Source: Candidatus Bipolaricaulota bacterium
Lineage (GTDB): Bacteria; Bipolaricaulota; Bipolaricaulia; RBG-16-55-9; DRXL01
Assembly (NCBI GenBank): GCA_023512665.1
Contig: JAILZC010000069.1
Coordinates: 1 to 5,960 of the forward strand
Reading direction: 5' to 3'
DNA: 5,960 bases
Part shown: one piece after another, positions 1 through 5,019 of the stretch
Position numbering within the stretch: position 1 is the stretch's first letter
Layout: every line of letters begins with the position of its first letter
Notes under the pieces: model-generated
The model's database searches: none
Told to the model about the DNA's origin: nothing
What the model saw: only the letters and a program-made list of their open reading frames with translations
Position numbers and translations under genes: made by a program

Positions 1-39
1 CCCTTTAGGGGAGGGGGCGGGGGAGAGGTGGGGTTAGGT
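1..39 (-). repeat. C/G-rich palindromic repeat, copy A (truncated by window edge)
   Basis: Read on the minus strand this starts ACCTAACCCC (39 down to 30), identical to the first ten bases of the copy inside nadC (3432-3441). It continues C-rich to CCCTAAAG near the window edge, also shared with the nadC copy, where CTAAAG lies in a hairpin loop. The rest of the element lies outside the window. The TAA in ACCTAACCCC is the prfA stop codon, because here the element is read in a different phase from the copies in nadC and mnmA. A hairpin at this place could also affect the 3' end of the prfA mRNA, but no U-tract is visible within the window. Confidence 0.8.
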
Positions 40-1101
40 CTTCTCTAACTCCGCCAGTTGCTGCTCCCGATAGGCTCTGTCGAGCGCCGCGAGCAACTCG
101 TCCAGCTCGCCCTCGAGGATGCGATCTAATTGATGGAGCGTCAAGTCTATCCGATGATCCGTCACGCGGTTCTGCGGGAAGTTATACGTGCGGATTTTCT
201 CGCTGCGCGCGGCGGTGCCCACTTGGATTCGCCTCTGCTGGGTGATCTCTTGTTTCTGCTCCGATTCGTATTTCTCTTGGAGGCGCGCCCGCAAGAGCTT
301 CATCGCCTTCTCTTTGTTCTTGTGCTGGCTGCGCTCTTCTTGGCACGTGACGACGATGCCCGTGGGCTTGTGCACGAGCCGCACGGCTGTGGCAACCTTG
401 TTGACGTTTTGTCCTCCGGGGCCGCCGGAGCGAAACGCTTCAAACTCTATATCTTCGTCGCGAATCTGAATCTGCACGGCTTCAACTTCGGGGAGCACAG
501 CGACGGTGGCCGTGCTGGTGTGAATTCTCCCCGACGCTTCAGTCTCCGGGACGCGCTGGACACGATGGACCCCGCTCTCGAACTTAAACTTCCCAAACGC
601 CCCCGGCCCGGTCACTTCAAAGACGATCTGTTTAAACCCGCCCAGATCCGTGGGATGCGCGTCGAGGATCTCTAGGCGCAGATTGTGGGCGTCCGCGTAT
701 TTTTTGTACATTCTGAAAAGATCGGCAGCGAAGAGCGCCGATTCCTCTCCGCCGGCCCCAGCGCGAATCTCTATAATGGCGTTGCCGTCATCGCGCGGGT
801 CTTCGGGGACGAGCAGGAGCCGCGCTTCTTCCAAAAGCCGGGAGCGTTCGGCTTGGGCGCGCTCCAGTTCTTCTTGCGCGAGGACGCGCAAATCCCCGTC
901 AAGCAGCTCATGCGCTTCGGCTATAGATTTCTCTAGATATCGCAGGCGCTCATACAGCTCAACAGGGCGCTTGAGCCGCGCGTACTCCTGCGACAGCTTT
1001 ATATATTGAGAACTGTCTATAGTCTCCGGCTGGCTGAGCTGGTGTTCTAGCTCGTAATATCTTGTGCGCAGCTCAGCCAGACGATCTAAGATCTTCTCCA
1101 T
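34..1101 (-). CDS. prfA: Peptide chain release factor 1 (RF1)
   Basis: Class I release factor that reads UAA and UAG in the ribosomal A site and triggers peptidyl-tRNA hydrolysis; it acts in the cytoplasm. The 355-residue product is close to the usual RF1 length (about 360). An N-terminal helical domain covers roughly residues 1-100. The conserved GAGGEES segment is at 114-121. The RF1-type tripeptide anticodon PxT appears as PET (185-187) in [20 protein letters not shown]2 would have SPF here. The catalytic GGQ loop is [11 protein letters not shown], with GGQ at 229-231 and Gln231 the expected PrmC methylation site. ERSQHKNK follows at 257-264. The start is the ATG at 1101, which gives the normal N-terminus; AGGA lies 5 nt upstream on the minus strand. 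The gene is divergent from nadB. Its TAA stop (34-36) falls inside a palindromic repeat copy that runs off the window. The coding frame itself looks intact. Confidence 0.97.
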   Translation of the reverse strand: MEKILDRLAELRTRYYELEHQLSQPETIDSSQYIKLSQEYARLKRPVELYERLRYLEKSIAEAHELLDGDLRVLAQEELERAQAERSRLLEEARLLLVPEDPRDDGNAIIEIRAGAGGEESALFAADLFRMYKKYADAHNLRLEILDAHPTDLGGFKQIVFEVTGPGAFGKFKFESGVHRVQRVPETEASGRIHTSTATVAVLPEVEAVQIQIRDEDIEFEAFRSGGPGGQNVNKVATAVRLVHKPTGIVVTCQEERSQHKNKEKAMKLLRARLQEKYESEQKQEITQQRRIQVGTAARSEKIRTYNFPQNRVTDHRIDLTLHQLDRILEGELDELLAALDRAYREQQLAELEKT

Positions 1102-1105
1102 AGCT

Positions 1106-1139
1106 ATCCTACTTTAAGCTACAGGCTCTCAAAACGCAA
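1106..1139 (-). promoter_or_regulatory. Candidate prfA promoter
   Basis: On the minus strand, TTGCGT (1139-1134) and TAAAGT (1116-1111) are 17 bp apart. This would start transcription about 3 nt before the ATG at 1101. An alternative is TTGAGA (1132-1127) with TAGGAT (1111-1106) at a short 15-bp spacing. Both are imperfect matches to the sigma-70 consensus. AGGA at 1110-1107 could be a Shine-Dalgarno sequence if the real transcription start lies further upstream. Confidence 0.4.
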
Positions 1140-1147
1140 GCCTTGCG
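1135..1147. repeat. Inverted repeat between the divergent prfA and nadB promoters
   Basis: CGCAAG (1135-1140) and CTTGCG (1142-1147) form a perfect 6-bp inverted repeat around a single central C. The arms overlap the proposed -35 boxes of both prfA and nadB. It may be no more than two facing -35 elements, or it may be an operator. The sequence does not decide this, and I do not recognise it as a site for a known NAD regulator. Confidence 0.5.
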
Positions 1148-1172
1148 CTAATACAGCATATATCTGTATAAT
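1143..1172 (+). promoter_or_regulatory. nadBCA operon promoter
   Basis: A perfect -10 box, TATAAT (1167-1172), lies 18 bp downstream of TTGCGC (1143-1148), which matches the -35 consensus at four of six positions. The expected transcription start is near 1179, only about 2 nt before the nadB ATG at 1181. No Shine-Dalgarno sequence precedes that ATG. This predicts a leaderless or nearly leaderless operon mRNA. Confidence 0.7.
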
Positions 1173-1180
1173 AAAATACG

Positions 1181-2734
1181 ATGCGTGCCGACGCTCTAGA
1201 GAGTGACTTTCTGGTCATCGGTGCGGGGCTGGCGGGGCTTTATGCCGCCCTGCGGGCAGCCAACTATGGTTCCGTGTGCTTGCTCACCAAGACGAGCCTC
1301 TCCGAGACGAATTCGGCGTGGGCCCAAGGAGGCATCGCCGCTGCGGTGGATGAGAACGACTCCCCGCGATTGCACCTGGAAGATACGCTCAAGGCCGGTC
1401 GGGGCTTGTGCGACGAGCGCGCTGTGGACGTGCTGGTGCGCGAGGGGCCGCAGTGCATTAAAGAGCTAGAGAAGCTAGGAGTCGCTTTTGACCGGACGCC
1501 GTCGGGTTACGAGCTGGGGCGCGAGGGCGGCCACAGCCGCCGGCGCATCGTCCACGCCGGGGGAAGCTCGACGGGCCAGCGCGTCGTCGCCCGGTTGTCC
1601 GAGCTTGTCCTGCACAACCCCAATATCACGCTGATCGAGCACACGCCGGTTATCAATCTGTTGACTGCTGACGGAGCGTGCGTCGGTGCGCGAGTCGCGC
1701 GCGAGCAGGCTACCGTGCTCGCCCGCGTGACGGTCTTAGCGACGGGCGGGGCCGCCGCGCTCTATCACCGCACGACCAATCCCCCCGGCGCGACCGGTGA
1801 GGGAATCGCTCTCGCTTATCGCATCGGGGCTGAGCTGGCCGATCTCGAATTCATCCAGTTTCACCCGACGGCGCTGGCCGTCCCCACAGCGCGGAGCTTT
1901 CTTATTAGTGAAGCCGTGCGCGGCGAGGGCGCGTATCTCCTCAACACGCAGGGAGAGCGTTTTATGCCCAAGTACGACGAGCGGGCCGAGCTGGCCCCGC
2001 GCGATGTCGTCGCCCGCGCGATCTTCGAGGAGATGCGAAAATTGAAGAGCGATCACGTCTTTCTGAGTATGCAGCATCTGAAGCCCGATCTGGTGCGCTC
2101 GCGCTTCGCCAATATCTACGAAGTGTGCCTTCACTATGGGCTCGATCTCACGCGCGACCTCATCCCTGTCGCCCCGGCAGCACATTATACTATCGGGGGC
2201 GTGCGCACCGATCTGTGGGCCGAGACGACAGTGAAAAATCTCTTTGCTATCGGGGAGGTCTCGTGCACGGGAGTTCACGGGGCCAATCGCCTTGCGAGCA
2301 ACTCGCTCTTGGAGTGCTTAGTCTTCGCGCGGCGCGCGATCGAAGCCGCAGTACGACAAGGGAGTTCGCCGTTTCGCCGTTCCAAGTTGGGGAATTGTGA
2401 AGGTCCGGCTTCCGGCGTGGGGCTGGCGGAGCAAGGCCTGGATCAGATAAGGCGCGTGATGACCGAGCATGTGGGGCTGGTGCGAGATCGCTCAGGCTTA
2501 GAGCGCGCTATCGCTGAGCTACGCGATCTTGAAACAACAAGCTCCGGGCTTTTGAGAGACCAAGCGTTGGTCGCACGGCTGATCGCCCAGAGCGCGCTCT
2601 TCCGCACCGAGACCCGCGGCGTTCACATCCGGTCTGATTTCCCTAACGAAGACCCCGCGTGGCAGGCCCATAGTATCGTGCACAAAGACCGACCACTGCG
2701 CTTGGAGAGACATTTGCAGAGAGAGTCACTATGA
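1181..2734 (+). CDS. nadB: L-aspartate oxidase
   Basis: FAD enzyme that oxidises L-aspartate to iminoaspartate, the first step of de novo NAD synthesis; its product is passed to quinolinate synthase. The 517-residue protein belongs to the succinate dehydrogenase/fumarate reductase flavoprotein family. The dinucleotide-binding motif GAGLAGL is at 14-20, with SAWAQGGIAAA at 45-55. REGGHSRRRIVHA (114-126) contains the Glu that matches the E. coli active-site E121. QFHPT (226-230), the Arg of APRD (R274), His335 of AAHYTIGGV and R370 of HGANRLASNSLLE match the known substrate-binding positions. A helical C-terminal domain follows from about residue 400. The ATG at 1181 puts the FAD motif at the usual distance from the N-terminus. 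It is the first gene of nadBCA and its TGA overlaps the nadC ATG (ATGA at 2731-2734). NadB of this family can use oxygen or fumarate as acceptor; the sequence does not say which applies here. Confidence 0.97.
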   Translation: MRADALESDFLVIGAGLAGLYAALRAANYGSVCLLTKTSLSETNSAWAQGGIAAAVDENDSPRLHLEDTLKAGRGLCDERAVDVLVREGPQCIKELEKLGVAFDRTPSGYELGREGGHSRRRIVHAGGSSTGQRVVARLSELVLHNPNITLIEHTPVINLLTADGACVGARVAREQATVLARVTVLATGGAAALYHRTTNPPGATGEGIALAYRIGAELADLEFIQFHPTALAVPTARSFLISEAVRGEGAYLLNTQGERFMPKYDERAELAPRDVVARAIFEEMRKLKSDHVFLSMQHLKPDLVRSRFANIYEVCLHYGLDLTRDLIPVAPAAHYTIGGVRTDLWAETTVKNLFAIGEVSCTGVHGANRLASNSLLECLVFARRAIEAAVRQGSSPFRRSKLGNCEGPASGVGLAEQGLDQIRRVMTEHVGLVRDRSGLERAIAELRDLETTSSGLLRDQALVARLIAQSALFRTETRGVHIRSDFPNEDPAWQAHSIVHKDRPLRLERHLQRESL

Positions 2735-3654
2735 ACGATCTCAACGCGTTTGCGCTGCGCGAGCTCATCGAAAGGGCTCTGCGAGAGGACCTCGGCTCTG
2801 GCGACGTGACGACCGAAGCGATCTGCGAGTCCGACCAGATGGGCCGCGCTGTCATTCGCACGAAAGAACCCTGTGTGGTCGCTGGGGTGCCCGTCGCTCA
2901 CATAGTCTTTGAGACGCTCGATAGTCAGATAGAGTTTACGCCGCGAGTGCGCGACGGCGAGCGGCTCTCTGCTCATCAGACTATTGCCGAGATCAAAGGG
3001 CAACTGCGGGCTATCTTGATGGGCGAGCGCACCGCGCTCAACTTCTTACAGCGATTGAGCGGGATCGCGACCACGACCGCGCGCTACGTCGAGGCCGTCC
3101 GAGATTTTTCTGTCAAAATCTTGGACACGCGCAAGACCGCGCCGGGCTTAAGAATCTTAGACAAATACGCTGTCAGGGTCGGGGGCGGGCAGAATCACCG
3201 CCTAGGGCTCTTCGACGGCGTGCTGATCAAGACCAATCACATTCGGGCTGCCGGCGGCATCGTTCGTGCGATTGAGCGCGCGCGCCGCTTGGCCCCGACG
3301 ACGCTCAAGATCGAAGTCGAAGTGAAAGATCTTACAGAGCTTCAAGAGGCATTAGAAGCTGGAGCGGATATAATTATGCTGGACAATATGGCTCTCGACG
3401 AGATGCGCCGGGCAGTTCAGCTTGTCAAGGGACCTAACCCCCTGTCCCCCTTCCCTAAAGAGGAAGGGGGGAAGGCTCCCCTCCCCGCCTCGGGGAGGGG
3501 ATGGGGGAGAGGGCCTCTCCTCGAAGCCTCTGGCGGCGTCACGTTAGAGAACCTGCGCGAGATCGCCGCCACGGGCGTGGACTTCATCTCTGTCGGCGCG
3601 CTCACGCACTCCGTCCAAGCTATAGATATGCATCTGGAGGTGCTTGCACCATGA
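2731..3654 (+). CDS. nadC: Quinolinate phosphoribosyltransferase with an in-frame repeat-derived insert
   Basis: Nicotinate-nucleotide pyrophosphorylase (carboxylating). It joins quinolinate to PRPP and releases CO2, giving nicotinate mononucleotide. Family signatures in order: RALREDLGSGDVTT (15-28), GERTALNFLQRLSGIAT (98-114), ILDTRKTAPGLR then YAVRVGGGQNHRLGLFDGVLIKTNH (130-170), IEVEV (194-198), MLDNM (216-220), LEASGGVTLENL (264-275) and TGVDFISVGALTHS (281-294). The protein is 307 residues; most relatives are about 280. The excess is one Pro/Gly-rich segment at about 235-261, encoded by a palindromic repeat. It sits between the helix after the MLDN strand and the LEASGG strand. Without it, VKG would run almost directly into LLEASGG, as in E. 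coli NadC. All catalytic motifs flank the insert intact, so the enzyme is probably active. The start overlaps the nadB stop; GAGAG 5 nt upstream is a weak ribosome site. The stop overlaps the nadA start. Confidence 0.96.
   Translation: MNDLNAFALRELIERALREDLGSGDVTTEAICESDQMGRAVIRTKEPCVVAGVPVAHIVFETLDSQIEFTPRVRDGERLSAHQTIAEIKGQLRAILMGERTALNFLQRLSGIATTTARYVEAVRDFSVKILDTRKTAPGLRILDKYAVRVGGGQNHRLGLFDGVLIKTNHIRAAGGIVRAIERARRLAPTTLKIEVEVKDLTELQEALEAGADIIMLDNMALDEMRRAVQLVKGPNPLSPFPKEEGGKAPLPASGRGWGRGPLLEASGGVTLENLREIAATGVDFISVGALTHSVQAIDMHLEVLAP
3433..3513 (+). repeat. C/G-rich palindromic repeat, copy B, translated inside nadC
   Basis: The first half is C-rich and the second G-rich, in sharp contrast to the surrounding coding sequence. 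It contains two perfect hairpins: CCCCCTTCC (3446-3454) with GGAAGGGGG (3462-3470), 7-nt loop; and CCCCTCCCC (3478-3486) with GGGGAGGGG (3492-3500), 5-nt loop. The outer ends, CCTAACCCCC and GGGGGAGAGG, pair at 8 of 10 positions. The span is about 81 bp (27 codons) and is read without a stop as PNPLSPFPKEEGGKAP and onward. Short similar sequences, GGACCT (3430-3435) and GGGCCT (3511-3516), border it and may be remnants of the insertion point. Exact boundaries are uncertain by a few bases. Confidence 0.88.
3636..3640 (+). promoter_or_regulatory. Shine-Dalgarno sequence of nadA
   Basis: GGAGG lies 10 nt before the ATG at 3651, within the last codons of nadC. It supports 3651 rather than upstream in-frame ATGs as the nadA start. 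Together with the ATGA overlap it suggests translational coupling to nadC. Confidence 0.65.
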
Positions 3655-4601
3655 CCGTCGTCGAACAGCTCGAGATCACACAAGAGATCAAGAAACTGAA
3701 AACCGAGAAGAACGCCGTGATCTTGGCACATAACTATCAGCTCCCGGAAGTGCAAGATATTGCTGATTTTATTGGAGATTCACTAGGGCTCTCCCAAGCT
3801 GCGGCCAAGACCGACGCGGATATTATAGTTTTTTGCGGCGTGCACTTCATGGCCGAGACGGCTTCGATTATCTGCCCAGAAAAAAGAGTCTTGCTGCCCG
3901 ATCTGGAAGCGGGCTGTTCACTGGCCGCGACGATCAACGCTGAGCAGCTGCGCCAATGGAAATCCGAGCACCCCAACGCTGTCGTCGTCTCCTATGTGAA
4001 CACGACGGCTGAAGTGAAGGCCGAATCAGATTACTGCTGTACTTCGACGAACGCGCTCAAAGTTATTCAGGCGATCCCGCCCGATAGGGAGATTCTCTTT
4101 CTGCCGGATATGTTCTTAGGGGCGTATCTGCAGAGAGTGACGGGGCGGAAGATGCACATCTGGCCTGGGGAGTGCCACGTGCACGCGGGGATTCGCCCAC
4201 GGGACATCGAGGCGATGCGCGCCGCCCACCCCGAAGCTGATATGCTCGTCCACCCTGAGTGTGGATGTTCGTCGTCGTGTATGTACTATCAAGCGACGGG
4301 CGCGCTGAAGGGCGAGATGCACATTCTCTCAACTGAGGGGATGGTCAAGCACGCTCGCCAGAGCCCGGCACAGGAGTTCATCGTCGCTACGGAAGTTGGG
4401 ATTCTGCACAGACTCAAGAAAGAAGCGACAGGGAAGACGTTCTACCCCGCCAACGAGCGGGCGATCTGCGAGTATATGAAGAAGATCACGCTCGAGAAAG
4501 TCTTGCGCTCGCTGCGTGAGGAGATCTACGAGGTTCGCGTGCCGGAGCCGACGGCCAGCAAGGCGCGACGAGCGATTGAACGAATGCTGGCGATCGTGTG
4601 A
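3651..4601 (+). CDS. nadA: Quinolinate synthase, [4Fe-4S] enzyme
   Basis: Condenses iminoaspartate from NadB with dihydroxyacetone phosphate to quinolinate, the substrate of NadC. The 316-residue protein has the family pattern AHNYQLPEVQDIADFIGDSLGLS (26-48) and CGVHFMAETASIICPEK (62-78). The three expected cluster cysteines are Cys89 (LEAGCSLA), Cys175 (WPGECHVHAGI) and Cys273 (NERAICEYMKKITLEKV). Their spacing, 86 and 98 residues, is close to that of E. coli NadA (113, 200, 297). HPECGCSSSC (201-210) holds extra cysteines. The frame is open back to 3501, but those upstream residues come from reading nadC out of frame. The ATG at 3651 has GGAGG in front and overlaps the nadC stop (ATGA), so it is preferred. 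It is the last gene of nadBCA; the oxygen-sensitive cluster needs Fe-S assembly proteins encoded elsewhere. The stop is 2 bp from the stop of the convergent small membrane gene. Confidence 0.97.
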   Translation: MTVVEQLEITQEIKKLKTEKNAVILAHNYQLPEVQDIADFIGDSLGLSQAAAKTDADIIVFCGVHFMAETASIICPEKRVLLPDLEAGCSLAATINAEQLRQWKSEHPNAVVVSYVNTTAEVKAESDYCCTSTNALKVIQAIPPDREILFLPDMFLGAYLQRVTGRKMHIWPGECHVHAGIRPRDIEAMRAAHPEADMLVHPECGCSSSCMYYQATGALKGEMHILSTEGMVKHARQSPAQEFIVATEVGILHRLKKEATGKTFYPANERAICEYMKKITLEKVLRSLREEIYEVRVPEPTASKARRAIERMLAIV

Positions 4602-4603
4602 GA

Positions 4604-4936
4604 TTATTTCGGTATTTTTGGTGATGGGAGCGTGCTGCGGCGCTTAATGATATAGCCCCATACGGCAAGGTAGGCAAGAACGATAACAACCTGCATCCAG
4701 GGATAGAGGGGGTTGGGGTAACCAAAGGGTTCGTTCATCAAGCCATTAGTAACTACAAGAGCTGATGCTACGATCCCACTAAGCCATAGCCAAAATCTCA
4801 CCCAGCGCCGTTTGGCCGCGATCTGCGAAAGATCTTTCACAAAAACAAACCATTGAAAGATCAAGATTAGCGCACGCCCAAAAGTCATCCAGATTTCTAC
4901 AATCATTTTCCTGGTGGCTTCATCCATAATGGTCAC
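4604..4936 (-). CDS. Small three-helix membrane protein, unrecognised family
   Basis: I do not recognise this protein. It has up to 110 residues with three hydrophobic stretches at about 11-33 (MIVEIWMTFGRALILIFQWF), 46-66 and 77-97. The basic segment KDLSQIAAKRRWVR between the first two, and KRR at the end, suggest both lie in the cytoplasm, with the N-terminus outside. There is no signal peptidase site and no cysteine or metal motif. The start is ambiguous. GTG at 4936 is about 2 nt from the predicted transcription start and would be leaderless. ATG at 4927 (107 residues) has AGGTGA 6 nt upstream, a strong Shine-Dalgarno match, though a start at 4938 would remove its first base. A near-consensus promoter precedes it, which supports a real gene. 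By eye it is less GC-rich than its neighbours. It converges on nadA and diverges from mnmA, so it is likely an independent unit. Confidence 0.75.
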   Translation of the reverse strand: MTIMDEATRKMIVEIWMTFGRALILIFQWFVFVKDLSQIAAKRRWVRFWLWLSGIVASALVVTNGLMNEPFGYPNPLYPWMQVVIVLAYLAVWGYIIKRRSTLPSPKIPK

Positions 4937-4944
4937 CTGTATTT

Positions 4945-4973
4945 TTTATAACTCTTCACAAGCTCGTTGTCAA
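4945..4973 (-). promoter_or_regulatory. Promoter of the small membrane protein gene
   Basis: On the minus strand, TTGACA (4973-4968, perfect -35) and TATAAA (4950-4945, five of six for -10) are separated by exactly 17 bp. The expected transcription start is near 4938, 2 nt before GTG 4936 and 11 nt before ATG 4927. This is the strongest consensus promoter in the window. Confidence 0.8.
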
Positions 4974-4981
4974 GAGGGCTG

Positions 4982-5010
4982 TTGAGAAGACCCTGCGCTT
5001 CTTCTACAAT
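4982..5010 (+). promoter_or_regulatory. mnmA promoter
   Basis: TTGAGA (4982-4987, five of six) and TACAAT (5005-5010, five of six) have a 17-bp spacer. The expected start is near 5017, 3 nt before the mnmA ATG at 5020. There is no Shine-Dalgarno sequence before that ATG, so the mRNA is predicted to be leaderless or nearly so. The -35 box lies 8 bp from the facing -35 box of the small membrane protein gene. Confidence 0.72.
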
Positions 5011-5019
5011 GATCGTGCT

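Noticed and set aside
130..675. Long plus-strand open frames opposite prfA
   Set aside because: They lie antisense to a complete, well-conserved RF1 gene, show no family motifs and have no promoter or ribosome site.
185..1101. PET instead of PAT/PVT in the RF1 anticodon tripeptide, and Pro in GGPGGQ, as signs of altered specificity
   Set aside because: The middle residue of PxT is variable and GPGGQ variants occur in the release factor superfamily; nothing else in the protein suggests a changed function.
1736..2278. Minus-strand open frame of 180 codons opposite nadB
   Set aside because: A shadow of a GC-rich coding sequence; NadB motifs on the plus strand explain the region fully.
3446..3500. 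The two hairpins in nadC as an intrinsic terminator or attenuator
   Set aside because: They lie inside an intact coding frame followed by essential NadC motifs and have no following T-run.
3501..3650. Upstream in-frame extension of nadA beginning at an ATG at 3501
   Set aside because: The extra 50 residues are nadC read out of frame, with Arg/His-rich composition and no resemblance to NadA. The ATG at 3651 has a Shine-Dalgarno sequence and gives the normal N-terminus.
4595..4610. Terminator between nadA and the convergent small membrane gene
   Set aside because: Only two bases separate the stops, and I see no GC-rich stem with a T-run for either direction in the surrounding bases.
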